Source of the DNA: CBDAQR01 sp965199055
GTDB lineage: Bacteria > Pseudomonadota > Gammaproteobacteria > Pseudomonadales > Halieaceae
Assembly (NCBI GenBank): GCA_965199055.1
Contig: CBDAQR010000003.1
Coordinates: forward strand, 1,612,001 to 1,676,000
Length of the DNA stretch: 64,000 nucleotides
Direction of reading: 5' to 3'
Below, piece after piece: positions 25,849 to 36,019 of the stretch. The position numbers were made by a program, and so were the translations under genes. Within the stretch, counting starts at the first letter, position 1; each line of letters starts with the position of its first letter. The notes below the pieces were generated by a model. The model saw only the letters and a list, made by a program, of their open reading frames with translations. It had not been told where the DNA came from and searched no databases.

Positions 25849-26841
25849 TCAGACGTAGCCATTTTCCCGGAACCAGTTGATGGATTCCTCGATCGCCGCT
25901 TCGACCGGGCTCTGGGGCATACCAAGCTCCTCCACTGCTTTGCTGGCATCGACAAAGTTTTCCTGCAAGATGTACATAGTATTCTTGTAGGTGGTCAGGG
26001 GCGGTCTGCCGGTAATCTTCGACCAGAACTCCATAACCCTGGCCGCTCCCAGCATCATCCTGGGAGAAACCTCTTTAGTTGCAACTCCCTCAACGCCTGC
26101 GATGCGACCGATCATCTCGATAAATTCCTTACTGCGCATATTGCCCGCGGTGTTGGTCAAGCAATACGATTCTCCGATGCGACCTTTATCCATGGCCAGG
26201 ATATGACCTCGGGCCACATCGCGGACATCCACCAGGCACACCCCGCCTTTCCACCAGTTCTTCGCTTTACCCCGCAACACTTGCAGTATCGCGCTGCCGG
26301 TCGGGGTGGGTGCGCGGTCACCAGGCCCAAAGGGCAACCCTGGCATTACCATGGTTGCAGGCAAACCCCGACTCACCAGCCCCTTCACTACCTGGTGGGC
26401 GACAAACTTGGACATGATGTACTCGCTGGCCCAGGGCCAGCAATTGAAAGGGGTTTCCTCGTTGGACAATTCCCCCGGGTTGATGCCAATGGCTGCGATA
26501 GAGCTGGTGTACACAATCTTGTCCAGGTCTGCCTTCATTGCCTCCTTCATTAACGCTTCTGTACCCTGCACATTGATCTTGTAGTGCAGGTCGGGATCCC
26601 GGGTCCACACAGCGAACAGTGCAGCGAGGTGGTACATCTTCTCCACCCCGTTCAGGGCCGGCGCAAAGGTAGAGTGATCCAGCAGATTGCCTTCGACAAA
26701 TTCCACATCCATGCCGTCCAGTGGAGAACGATCTTCACCGGGCATCACCATCACACGCACTTCTTCACCAGCATCAAGCGCCATGCGGGTTACGTGGTTG
26801 CCAATGAAGCCCGTGGCGCCCGTGATCAATACCTTAGCCAT
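25849..26841 (-). CDS. Extended SDR, NAD-dependent epimerase/dehydratase or 3-beta-HSD-like
   Basis: A 330-residue extended SDR. The N-terminus is a GxxGxxG loop (ITGATGFIGNHV) and the catalytic Tyr-x3-Lys is EYIMSK, with Ser in YTSSIAA. These proteins include sugar epimerases, dihydroflavonol reductases and 3-beta-hydroxysteroid dehydrogenases. Given the P450 and Rieske neighbours, a hydroxysteroid-like dehydrogenase is plausible but not proven. It is the first gene of its minus-strand group. Confidence 0.85.
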   Translation of the reverse strand: MAKVLITGATGFIGNHVTRMALDAGEEVRVMVMPGEDRSPLDGMDVEFVEGNLLDHSTFAPALNGVEKMYHLAALFAVWTRDPDLHYKINVQGTEALMKEAMKADLDKIVYTSSIAAIGINPGELSNEETPFNCWPWASEYIMSKFVAHQVVKGLVSRGLPATMVMPGLPFGPGDRAPTPTGSAILQVLRGKAKNWWKGGVCLVDVRDVARGHILAMDKGRIGESYCLTNTAGNMRSKEFIEMIGRIAGVEGVATKEVSPRMMLGAARVMEFWSKITGRPPLTTYKNTMYILQENFVDASKAVEELGMPQSPVEAAIEESINWFRENGYV

Positions 26842-26946
26842 CAGATTCTCCAGATCATTGGGTAGCGATTAGCAGTCAATTGCGATGTCAGGTTATCGCC
26901 GCAGAATAGCATGTTTGGAATTAGCCAGAGCTTCCTGAGCGCCTGA

Positions 26947-26959
26947 AAACACAGTGTTT
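26947..26959. promoter_or_regulatory. 13-base palindrome upstream of the extended SDR
   Basis: AAACAC-A-GTGTTT is a perfect palindrome with a single central base, about 105 bases upstream of the SDR start. It is the only strong symmetry in this 280-base gap apart from the tandem repeat at its far end. The half-site AAACAC is also found in the recurring words at 15281 and 19147. It may be an operator. Confidence 0.4.
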
Positions 26960-27068
26960 CGTGATCAGATACAATGAAGGTTGCACGCTGCTAAGCGCTG
27001 GTTTGAGCGCACCGCTTGGATCGTTGAGAAAAACTGCCTAAAGAAGCCCGAGATTGCCTGCGGGGCAA

Positions 27069-27128
27069 AGAGCCTTCAGCCCAAAGGGTAGAGAGCCTTC
27101 AGCCTAAGGGGTAGAGAGCCTTCAGCCC
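27069..27128 (+). repeat. Three-copy 23-bp tandem repeat, locus 2
   Basis: Units are 27069-27088 (CCCAAAGGG variant), 27089-27111 (CCTAAGGGG form, identical to the units at 6223-6268) and a partial third unit 27112-27128. The third unit supplies the stop codon of the thioesterase, read from the opposite strand. So at both loci the repeat sits on the 3' end of a gene, though in opposite orientation relative to that gene. Confidence 0.9.
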
Positions 27129-27562
27129 GTTTGGTGCAGAACCCCTTCCAGCGCTTCCCGGAGCTGCCCGTCTATGCGTACCGATTGGTTATCGGCGCGA
27201 CGCACAAACACGTGAGTAAAGGTACCCGCCGCAACGGCCTCTGCCTCCCCTTTGCGGAAAATGGCGATTCCATATTCCACGGAGCTATTACCTAGGCGGT
27301 TGACGCGAAATCCACCCTCGAGCTGATCTGGAAAAGCGACGGGGCTGAAATAGTCGCAATGGGAGTTAACGATGAAACCCACCACATCCCCCTCGTGAAT
27401 ATCGAGGCCGCCCCGCTCGATCAGAAAGTTATTGGCGATGGTATCGAAGTAGGCGTAATACACGACGTTATTCACATGGCCGTAAATATCGTTATCTGCC
27501 CAGCGCGTTGTGATAGGCAGGAAGTAAGCATACTCCTTACGGGAGCGCTGTAGTTCACTCAA
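27122..27562 (-). CDS. Acyl-CoA thioesterase, 4HBT hotdog fold
   Basis: The 146-residue protein contains the 4-hydroxybenzoyl-CoA thioesterase-type motif RWADNDIYGHVNNVVYYAYF, including the catalytic Asp. It would hydrolyse acyl-CoA thioesters in the cytoplasm. It is the last gene of a six-gene minus-strand operon, 34 bases after dgkA. Its last codons lie within a dispersed tandem repeat, so the C-terminus may differ from relatives. Confidence 0.9.
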   Translation of the reverse strand: MSELQRSRKEYAYFLPITTRWADNDIYGHVNNVVYYAYFDTIANNFLIERGGLDIHEGDVVGFIVNSHCDYFSPVAFPDQLEGGFRVNRLGNSSVEYGIAIFRKGEAEAVAAGTFTHVFVRRADNQSVRIDGQLREALEGVLHQTG

Positions 27563-27596
27563 AGCTCAATCCTTGTCGGTTCATCGTTGTTCCGGG

Positions 27597-27962
27597 TTAA
27601 AAGAGGTAGGGCAGAAATACCAGCCCTCCCACCAGCACTGCGATAAGTGCACTGATGAGGACTCCGGCAGCAGCCACATCCTTGGCCCTGCGCACCAACT
27701 CGTGCTGCTCGGGCACCGCTGCGTCCGCAAGATACTCCAAGGCAGAGTTAAGTGCCTCGGCGACCCAGACCAGCGCTATCGTCAGCAGGAGCAACACGAA
27801 CTCCGTCGCACTCACTTCGAGCACAGTGGCCAGCCCCAACACCAGCACAGTCGCCAACAGGTGAATACGTGCGTTGTGCGTCTCTTTCAGCAGCAGCGTC
27901 ACACCCGCGAAAGCATGTCGAAAACTGGCGAGACGGGCCTTGATTGAAAAAGGTTCAGACAC
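27597..27962 (-). CDS. dgkA: Diacylglycerol kinase (DgkA family, integral membrane)
   Basis: A 121-residue protein with three transmembrane helices near residues 32-48, 53-72 and 98-118. The second helix ends in the family signature EALNSALEYLAD, and the next loop has RRAKDVAAAGV. It phosphorylates diacylglycerol (or undecaprenol in some relatives) at the inner membrane. The start is one base after the efpL stop, so translation is coupled. Confidence 0.92.
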   Translation of the reverse strand: MSEPFSIKARLASFRHAFAGVTLLLKETHNARIHLLATVLVLGLATVLEVSATEFVLLLLTIALVWVAEALNSALEYLADAAVPEQHELVRRAKDVAAAGVLISALIAVLVGGLVFLPYLF

Positions 27963-27963
27963 C

Positions 27964-28513
27964 TTACTCTCGCGACATATAGCGCGCCTCGGCGGTGTTA
28001 ATCTTCACCCGTTCCCCCACCTCGAGGTACTCGGGTACCTGAATCACGAGACCGGTGGAACAGGTCGCGGGTTTGGTCCGCGCAGAGGCAGATGCTCCCT
28101 TGATGCCCGGCGCCGTATCAACAATTTCCAGTACAACGGACTGAGGCAACTCGACGCCAACGATCTGACCATCCACCAGTAGTCCCATGATGCCACTGAG
28201 GCCATCGGTGATGAACTGCACCTGCTCACCCAGGTCCTCTTCTGAGAGGCTGTATTGGCTATAGTCTTCATCGTCCATGAAGACCAACAGGTCGTCGTCA
28301 CGGTAGGAATAAGCGCAAAGTCGGCGCTCGAGGTCGATGTCGTCGAGCATATCCTCACCCTTGAAGGTGTCGTCCAGTTTTTGCTTGGTCTGGGCATGAT
28401 TGAATCGAATCTTGTAGAGCGTATTGGCTCCACGGCTAGAGGGCGCCTTCACGTCAATCTGATTGACGATATAGGGCTGACCGTTGATTGCCACAACGCT
28501 CCCTCGCTTGAGA

Positions 28514-28530
<17 letters not shown>
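27964..28530 (-). CDS. efpL: Elongation factor P-like protein EfpL (YeiP)
   Basis: A 188-residue three-domain EF-P paralogue of the YeiP/EfpL branch. The N-terminal KOW-like domain has the loop PSSRGANTLYK, with Arg rather than the modified Lys of EF-P. The C-terminal signature is DTAPGIKGASASARTKPAT. It helps ribosomes stalled on proline-rich stretches. Its start overlaps the DUF2069 gene by 17 bases. Confidence 0.95.
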
Positions 28531-29842
<1,312 letters not shown>

Positions 29843-29932
29843 GAAACGAATCTCGCCTGATTGAAAGCGGCGAGATTATAGCAGATTGCACCCCCTACTC
29901 CCGCGCCGGTATAGCTGCCATAATTCCCGCCG

Positions 29933-31153
29933 ATGAATACGCTCAAGCAGCATTTCTGGCCCTGGCTCAAGTATCTTTGGCGCCGGTTTAACGACGATCA
30001 ATGTATGCGCAGCGCGGCCGCGTTGACCTACATGAGCCTGTTCGCGCTCGTGCCGCTGCTGACGGTCATGTACGCCATGCTGTCTGCGGTACCCGCTTTT
30101 CAGGGCGCGGGTGATCAGGTTCAGGAGTTTCTGTTCGACAATCTACTGCCCAGCGCCGGGCAGGAGGTGGAGGTCTATCTTGCTGATTTTTCGCGCCAGG
30201 CGCGCAATCTGACCGGTGTTGGCATTGGCTTCCTGGTGGTTACCGCGGTCCTGATGCTGCGCAACATCGAAAGCACCTTTAACACGATCTGGCGTACACG
30301 AAAAAACCGCAGCCCGATCTCCAGCTTTCTGCTCTACTGGGCGGTGCTCAGCCTCGGCCCACTGTTCATCGGTCTCGCACTCGGTATCAGCACCTACCTG
30401 GTGTCGGTCAGGGTATTTTTCGAGGAATACGACACGATCGGCGTCAGCGGCTTCATGCTGAGCATGGCCCCGGTGCTGCTCAGTGCAGCCGCCTTCAGCC
30501 TGATGTACGCCGCCGTGCCAAATTGTCGGGTGCCCTTTAAACACGCGCTCGCCGGCGGCATACTCACCGCTCTCATATTCAATGCTGCCAGAGCACTGTT
30601 CACCAAGGCGGTGATGGGCTCATCCTATACAGTCATCTACGGCGCCTTCGCCGCCTTTCCGCTGTTCCTCCTCTGGATCTATCTATCCTGGAATATCGTC
30701 CTTGCGGGCGGCATTATCGTGCACTCTATTTCCAGCTATCAGCACGAAGCCGCGCAGCGTCGCCCAATGCTCTTGAAAGTCCTGGGCGTATTACATCTGC
30801 TCTGGCAACGCCAACAGGTCGGCAGCGCAATACGCGAAATCGAACTACTCGACCCGTCCAATCCTGATATTCATGGGCTCGATGTCGACACCTGGAGCAC
30901 TTTGCGCGACGTGCTTTTGGAACACAAGCTGCTGCAAATTAATGAGCGTGGACACTACCTGTTAGCACGGGACCTGCATGGCGTTTCCTACTGGCAGCTC
31001 AAAGAGTGGGTGAATCGCGAGATGGCGCTGGAGGAGTTTCCCGAGGAAGAGGACAACGGCTGGAAGGCCGAGGCTCTTAAACTCATCCGCGCGGGTCGCA
31101 CCCAACAGCGTGAGTTAATGGATGTCAGCCTGGCGGAGTTGTTTAGCCGATGA
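29933..31153 (+). CDS. YihY/BrkB-family inner-membrane protein
   Basis: A 406-residue protein with six predicted transmembrane helices in its first 280 residues and the family motif AAALTYMSLFALVPLLTVMY at the start. It was once annotated as ribonuclease BN, which is now known to be wrong for this family. A cytoplasmic tail of about 120 residues resembles a winged-helix region. It heads a plus-strand operon; its stop overlaps the next start (ATGA). Confidence 0.92.
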   Translation: MNTLKQHFWPWLKYLWRRFNDDQCMRSAAALTYMSLFALVPLLTVMYAMLSAVPAFQGAGDQVQEFLFDNLLPSAGQEVEVYLADFSRQARNLTGVGIGFLVVTAVLMLRNIESTFNTIWRTRKNRSPISSFLLYWAVLSLGPLFIGLALGISTYLVSVRVFFEEYDTIGVSGFMLSMAPVLLSAAAFSLMYAAVPNCRVPFKHALAGGILTALIFNAARALFTKAVMGSSYTVIYGAFAAFPLFLLWIYLSWNIVLAGGIIVHSISSYQHEAAQRRPMLLKVLGVLHLLWQRQQVGSAIREIELLDPSNPDIHGLDVDTWSTLRDVLLEHKLLQINERGHYLLARDLHGVSYWQLKEWVNREMALEEFPEEEDNGWKAEALKLIRAGRTQQRELMDVSLAELFSR

Positions 31154-31620
31154 AACAGATTTTGGCTGCTACGCTGGTCGCCTGCCTGCTGGCTGGGTGT
31201 GGGCAATCGGCACCAAAAACGCCAGAGGGGTTTGTAGCGATTCCCAATAGTGACGGCCGCTGGTTGTTCATTAACTACTGGGCAATCTGGTGTAAACCTT
31301 GCCGCGAAGAAATTCCCGAGCTCAATCATTTCGCTGCCGAGTTCAGCGACCAGGTTGTGGTGTACGGCGTGAATTTCGACAATCCCGCGCCCGCAGAACA
31401 CCTTGCGCAGGCGGCTGATCTAGGCATTGAATTTCCCCTGCTGGCGAACGATCCCGCCGGCGCGCTGAGCTACGCCCGCCCAACGGTGTTGCCGACTACT
31501 ATGGTCATCAACCCACAGGGTGAAGTCTGGGCTCGCCTGCTGGGACCCCAGACGCTGGAAAAGCTGCGCGCCGCGATGCAGGAACCACAGCAAAAATTAG
31601 CACCTCCAAATAGGCAGTGA
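31150..31620 (+). CDS. TlpA-like thioredoxin-fold lipoprotein
   Basis: A 156-residue protein with a lipoprotein signal (lipobox LAGC) and a WCKPC redox site, in a TlpA/ResA-like fold with the cis-proline at VLPTTMVI. It probably acts as a periplasmic thiol-disulfide reductase tethered to a membrane. The Lys in the CxxC loop is less common than Gly-Pro. It is co-translated with BrkB and seven bases before the GST gene. Confidence 0.9.
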   Translation: MKQILAATLVACLLAGCGQSAPKTPEGFVAIPNSDGRWLFINYWAIWCKPCREEIPELNHFAAEFSDQVVVYGVNFDNPAPAEHLAQAADLGIEFPLLANDPAGALSYARPTVLPTTMVINPQGEVWARLLGPQTLEKLRAAMQEPQQKLAPPNRQ

Positions 31621-31627
31621 TATCCCC

Positions 31628-32323
31628 ATGTTAAAGATCCATCAGTACCACCTTTCGCCCTTTAACGAAAAAGTTCAGCGCGCGCTGAATTTCAAGGGTA
31701 TTCCCTTCGAAGAAAAATACTGGGGGCTGACTGAACAGAAACAGGTCAAAGCGATTAACCCCAGCGGCAAACTCCCGGCGCTGGAGCACGACGGCACCCT
31801 GGTGGTCGACTCCACCGATATCGTGCACTACCTGGAGAAAGCGTTCCCCGAACGCCCGCTGCTACCAGCTGACCCTAAACTGCGCGGCATGGTGCATGTG
31901 CTGGAAGACTGGGCCGACGAGAGCCTGTATTTCTACGAGATGCACTGCCGCTTCGGCACCCCCGGCAATCGAGAACGCAACCTGCCGCGCCTGCTGGAGA
32001 GAGAATCGGGCTTTTTCGCCTGGCTACTGTTGAAGCTGGCACCCAAGGGGCTTGCAAAGATCACCAGTGCCCAGGGTGTGGGCCGCAAGAGCATGGAGCA
32101 GCTTGAGACCGACTGCCGCCGCCACGTGACGGCGGTGAGCGAGATGCTGGGACAGGACGACTGGCTGATCAACAATCAGACAACGCTGGCCGACCTCGCG
32201 GTTTACTCTATGTTCCAAGCCTTTCGCGACGCAGACTTCCTGGCCGCCATACTGAATGAGCACCACAACGTGTGCGCGTGGATGCAGCGCATCGAAGACA
32301 CGACCTCCACGAGGGCGCCATGA
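31628..32323 (+). CDS. Glutathione S-transferase family protein
   Basis: A 231-residue GST. The N-terminal thioredoxin-like domain has the glutathione-site motifs [10 protein letters not shown] and STDIVHYLE, and the all-helical C-terminal domain includes [10 protein letters not shown]. The segment [14 protein letters not shown] at the N-terminus provides the possible Ser nucleophile. It overlaps the deiodinase-like gene by four bases, suggesting related work on reactive or halogenated compounds. Confidence 0.9.
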   Translation: MLKIHQYHLSPFNEKVQRALNFKGIPFEEKYWGLTEQKQVKAINPSGKLPALEHDGTLVVDSTDIVHYLEKAFPERPLLPADPKLRGMVHVLEDWADESLYFYEMHCRFGTPGNRERNLPRLLERESGFFAWLLLKLAPKGLAKITSAQGVGRKSMEQLETDCRRHVTAVSEMLGQDDWLINNQTTLADLAVYSMFQAFRDADFLAAILNEHHNVCAWMQRIEDTTSTRAP

Positions 32324-32970
32324 AGCTCCCTTTTCAGGAGTACGATGTCGGTGTGATGCGCGAACGTGCCGGCGCGTATTACGAGCAGATGCGCACACGG
32401 CGCAGCGTTCGGGATTTTGCAGATCGGGAGGTGCCACGCGACATCATTGAGCACTGCCTGTTAACGGCTGGCTCAGCACCCAGCGGAGCCAACCGGCAGC
32501 CCTGGCACTTCGCCGTGGTCAGCGACCCTGAGTTGAAACGCCAGATTCGCGAGGGCGCAGAAGAAGAAGAGCGCGAATTCTATCAGCGACGCGCCCCTCA
32601 GGACTGGCTGGACGCATTGGCGCCGCTGGGCACCGACGAGCACAAACCCTTCCTGGAGATTGCCCCCTACTTGATCGTGATCTTCAGTCAGAAGTATGAA
32701 ATTGATGAGCGGGGTAAGAAGCACAAGAACTACTATGTGCCGGAATCCGTCGGCATTGCCACCGGTATGTTGATCGGCGCGCTGCACAATGCCGGGCTGG
32801 CCACTCTCACCCACACCCCAAGCCCGATGAAATTTTTAAACCAGATACTGAAAAGACCCGAGCATGAGAAGCCCACCATGATATTGGTGGTAGGCTATCC
32901 CACGAGTGACGCCGAAGTGCCCGATATCGAGCGCAAGTCACTCGAACAGATCGCCAGCTTCAATGCCTGA
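32320..32970 (+). CDS. Nitroreductase-fold flavoprotein resembling iodotyrosine deiodinase
   Basis: A 216-residue FMN protein starting at ATG 32320 (ATGA overlap with the GST gene). The [13 protein letters not shown] and [14 protein letters not shown] segments bind FMN phosphate. It aligns with human IYD across its length. In particular the three IYD residues that hold the amino-acid end of iodotyrosine (Glu, Tyr four later, Lys 21 after the Tyr) are all present at exactly that spacing in the [11 protein letters not shown]...-DEHKPFL lid. This points to a reductive dehalogenase of halotyrosines or similar phenols rather than a general nitroreductase. Confidence 0.85.
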   Translation: MKLPFQEYDVGVMRERAGAYYEQMRTRRSVRDFADREVPRDIIEHCLLTAGSAPSGANRQPWHFAVVSDPELKRQIREGAEEEEREFYQRRAPQDWLDALAPLGTDEHKPFLEIAPYLIVIFSQKYEIDERGKKHKNYYVPESVGIATGMLIGALHNAGLATLTHTPSPMKFLNQILKRPEHEKPTMILVVGYPTSDAEVPDIERKSLEQIASFNA

Positions 32971-32983
32971 AGGAGACAGCAAC

Positions 32984-34102
32984 ATGTCGGAAGAATTGAC
33001 CAAGGCCGAAATTGAGGAACGGGTTGCCAGCGGAGCCGCGTGGGACGAATTCTGCGACAGCCTTAAAGAACTGGGCAAGCAAATCACCCGTGACGACACA
33101 CCCACTGATGCCTTTAATCGTGCCGAAGGCTATCGCTACCTGACCCGCCTGCTGCGCAATGCGCTGGAGGGTGTTATTGAGGGCGGCTCGCCGGAATACC
33201 CGGTCATGCGCAGTCTCGGCAACATGGTAAAGATGGGAGCGGATAATCCCGACAATATCTACATGGGCGGCGGCATCCACGGTGACTTCGAATACCGAAT
33301 TACCGGCAACCGCGGATCGGTCTTCTACATCAGCTTTGCTTCAATTTCTGGCGGCTATGGTACTGACGGCACAATGATTACCGACGGCTTTCTCGACACA
33401 GACAGCCTGCAGGTGGAGGACGATGGCAGCTTCGAGATCATACTCAGCCAGAAGGAACAGTCCGGCAATTGGATCAAACTGACACCGGGGACACGTTCAC
33501 TCAATATTCGCCAGACCTTCCTCGACCGCAGCACGGAAAGGCCAGCACAGATCAATATCGAACCGCTGAACCCCAGCGGCACACCAGCGCCCTACTCTGC
33601 TGAGAAACTGCACAAGCACCTGCAGCGTGTCAGCCAGAACCTGCACGGTACGGTAAAGCTCTTTGCCGACTGGACCGACTCGCTCAAGGTCAACACGAAT
33701 ATCTTGCCCTCGGCAGACCAGGAGTACTGTCAATCAATCGGCGGTGACCCCAACATCTTCTACTTTCACGGTCACTGGGACCTGGCTGAGGATGAGGTCA
33801 TGGAGATTCGGGCGCCGCGGATTCCCGAATGCCAGACCTGGAATTTCCAGTTGGACAACTACTGGATGGAATCCCTCGACTACCGCTATCACCGCATTAC
33901 GGTAAACAAACACACAGCCAGGTATGAAGATGACGGCAGCGTGGTGCTCTATATCGCCCATAAAGACCCTGGCACAGGCAACTGGATTGACACCGCCGGT
34001 CACGCCAATGGTACATCCTGCTGGCGCTGGATCGGTGCTGGGGACGACACCCCGGAACTGGAGACCCGGATCGTCAAGTTTAGTGAGATAGCCGCCTCGT
34101 GA
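32984..34102 (+). CDS. DUF1214 domain protein
   Basis: The preferred start is ATG 32984, with an AAGGAGA ribosome site; this gives 372 residues without a signal peptide. The C-terminal region (DLAEDEVMEIRAPRIPECQ, WNFQLDNYWMESLDY) fits the DUF1214 family, often paired with DUF1254. The biochemical function is unknown. It overlaps the next gene by four bases (GTGA) and follows the deiodinase-like gene by 13 bases. Confidence 0.8.
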   Translation: MSEELTKAEIEERVASGAAWDEFCDSLKELGKQITRDDTPTDAFNRAEGYRYLTRLLRNALEGVIEGGSPEYPVMRSLGNMVKMGADNPDNIYMGGGIHGDFEYRITGNRGSVFYISFASISGGYGTDGTMITDGFLDTDSLQVEDDGSFEIILSQKEQSGNWIKLTPGTRSLNIRQTFLDRSTERPAQINIEPLNPSGTPAPYSAEKLHKHLQRVSQNLHGTVKLFADWTDSLKVNTNILPSADQEYCQSIGGDPNIFYFHGHWDLAEDEVMEIRAPRIPECQTWNFQLDNYWMESLDYRYHRITVNKHTARYEDDGSVVLYIAHKDPGTGNWIDTAGHANGTSCWRWIGAGDDTPELETRIVKFSEIAAS

Positions 34103-34824
34103 GGCAGGCCGCAGCGATCACAGTTCTAGCGCTGCTGGGCAGCGCCTCTCTCGGTGCTCATGCGCAGGCATTCAGCAAGGATGAAGACCGTGTACAGGTG
34201 TTTCTGGGCGTCATGGACCTGAATGACCAGACCGGTGAGTTACAGAATGAGAACAGCCCCTCCGACGGCACCCCGGTCGACATCGACTTCAGTAATCTGC
34301 CCACCATTGGTATTGAAGTAGAAACACCTTACGGTTCCCGCGATACCGGGCTGGAATACGGCGTTAATGCAGGCGGCGGCATCAGTTGGAAAGGCGATGA
34401 CACCAAGTTTGCCGGGAAGATTGACGGCGGAGGCAGCACCGTCTTTTTTCGGGTCGACAACAGCCTGACGATTCTGGAAGCCCATATCGGTGGCTATGTT
34501 CGCGGCCATCTTGGCAAGTTCGCCGACGTCTATCTCGGTGCTGGCCCTGCTGTGATCTTTGGCAGCCACGATGTGGAGGATGAAGAAGAGGAAGCCGTGC
34601 CTGTTACCAGCGCCAATGGCACGGTAATTCTGGAAAGCAATGATTCCTCTGACATCATTCTGGGTTACTACGCGCGCGCCGGTATCGAATTCACCGCCGG
34701 CCCGGGTCAAAACTGGGGCCTGGGGGTTCGCTACCTCGGCGGCGAGATGGATTTCGATGACACCGTAGGCGAGTTCGACCTCGAAGGATTTCAGGTACTA
34801 CTGACCTACTCCGCCTGGTTCTAG
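34099..34824 (+). CDS. Predicted outer-membrane beta-barrel protein
   Basis: A 241-residue protein with a clear signal peptide (cleavage near AHAQA), alternating strands through the mature part and a terminal Phe (LLTYSAWF), the usual signal for outer-membrane insertion. An acidic loop (DVEDEEEEAVP) and several Asp clusters suggest a cation-exposed surface. The start is GTG, overlapping the DUF1214 stop. The family was not recognised. Confidence 0.75.
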   Translation: MRQAAAITVLALLGSASLGAHAQAFSKDEDRVQVFLGVMDLNDQTGELQNENSPSDGTPVDIDFSNLPTIGIEVETPYGSRDTGLEYGVNAGGGISWKGDDTKFAGKIDGGGSTVFFRVDNSLTILEAHIGGYVRGHLGKFADVYLGAGPAVIFGSHDVEDEEEEAVPVTSANGTVILESNDSSDIILGYYARAGIEFTAGPGQNWGLGVRYLGGEMDFDDTVGEFDLEGFQVLLTYSAWF

Positions 34825-34835
34825 CAGCGCAAAAC

Positions 34836-34863
34836 AAAAAAAAGGCCGACCATAAGGCCGGCC
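34836..34863 (-). terminator. Rho-independent terminator facing the minus strand
   Basis: Read on the minus strand, GGCCGGCC and GGTCGGCC form an eight-pair stem (one G-U) around a TTAT loop, directly followed by eight thymidines (34843-34836). On the plus strand there is no T run after the stem and one pair is lost. No minus-strand gene was found to the right of it before cysK, so its transcript is unexplained. Confidence 0.7.
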
Positions 34864-35002
34864 CAAGCTACTCACAGAGAAAGGGAATCCTGGATGGGGA
34901 TAGGCGATACCCGGCTCGGGTGGTGCCTACCGTCAACCATTGATCTAATAGACTGGGCCCTTTCGAAAAAGTTCCACGACAGATTCAAGAAATCTCGCAG
35001 AT

Positions 35003-35021
35003 TCCTACCTATACTGTAGGA
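35003..35021. promoter_or_regulatory. Inverted repeat over a probable -10 box upstream of cysK
   Basis: TCCTAC and GTAGGA form a six-base inverted pair around a seven-base spacer that includes TATACT, a good sigma-70 -10 hexamer about 35 bases before the GTG start. A symmetric site over the -10 box suggests repressor control of cysK. The -35 region is weak. Confidence 0.45.
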
Positions 35022-35050
35022 CCGAATTCAACCTGCAGAGGAATCACCCG

Positions 35051-36019
35051 GTGTCAAAGATCTACAACAATATCGCCGACTCCATTGGCAAAACCCCACT
35101 GGTCAAGATCAACCGGATTAGCGACGGCAATATCCTTGCCAAGCTGGAGAACCGCAACCCGGCATTTTCTGTCAAGTGCCGCATCGGGGCCAGCATGGTG
35201 GCTGCGGCAGAGGCCGATGGCAGCCTCAAGCCAGGCATGACGATTGTCGAACCCACCAGCGGCAATACCGGTATCGCGCTCGCGTTCGTCGCGGCGGCAA
35301 AGGGTTACGGCTGCATTCTGGTCATGCCTAATACCATGAGCCTGGAGCGACGTCAGTTGATGGTGGCGCTGGGTGCCCAGATCGAGCTGACAGATGGTGC
35401 CAAGGGTATGCCCGCTGCCATTGCCAAGGCAGAAGAGATAATCGCCGCCGATCCCGACAAGCATTACGCGCCGCGACAGTTTGAAAACCCAGCTAATCCT
35501 GCCATCCACGAAGAGACAACGGGGCCCGAAATCTGGGACGACACCGACGGCGAGATCGATATCCTGGTCAGTGGCGTGGGCACAGGCGGGACACTCACAG
35601 GTATTTCCCGCTACATCAAGAATACCCGCGGCAAGGCCATTACCACCGTGGCCGTCGAACCCGACACTTCGACTGTGATTCGCTCGGCATTAGCCGGCGA
35701 GGAACCTACCCACGCTCCCCACAAAATTCAGGGCATTGGTGCGGGCTTTCTGCCCGGCAATCTGGATCTTTCCATGGTTGATCAGGTCGAACAGGCGACC
35801 AGTGACGAGGCGATGGAATGGGCCCACAAGCTCATGCAGGAAGAAGGCATTCTGGCGGGCGTGTCCTGCGGAGCCGCTATGGCGGTGGCGGACCGGGTAT
35901 CAGAGCAACCCGGCAATGAAGATAAGACCATCGTCGTGATATTGCCAGATTCCGGTGAGCGTTATCTCAGTGCTCCCCTGTTCGCAGGCAAGTTCAGCGA
36001 CAACGAAACCGTCCAGTAG
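35051..36019 (+). CDS. cysK: Cysteine synthase (O-acetylserine sulfhydrylase)
   Basis: A 322-residue PLP enzyme. The PLP lysine is in [13 protein letters not shown], the substrate loop is [10 protein letters not shown], and the phosphate-binding glycine loop is [10 protein letters not shown]. It joins sulfide to O-acetylserine to make cysteine. The start is GTG, with an AGAGGA ribosome site ahead. The BASS transporter follows with an overlapping or nearly overlapping start. Confidence 0.95.
   Translation: MSKIYNNIADSIGKTPLVKINRISDGNILAKLENRNPAFSVKCRIGASMVAAAEADGSLKPGMTIVEPTSGNTGIALAFVAAAKGYGCILVMPNTMSLERRQLMVALGAQIELTDGAKGMPAAIAKAEEIIAADPDKHYAPRQFENPANPAIHEETTGPEIWDDTDGEIDILVSGVGTGGTLTGISRYIKNTRGKAITTVAVEPDTSTVIRSALAGEEPTHAPHKIQGIGAGFLPGNLDLSMVDQVEQATSDEAMEWAHKLMQEEGILAGVSCGAAMAVADRVSEQPGNEDKTIVVILPDSGERYLSAPLFAGKFSDNETVQ

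Noticed and set aside
29933..31153. Ribonuclease BN (old annotation of this family)
   Set aside because: The protein is a multi-helix membrane protein of the YihY/BrkB family without nuclease motifs.
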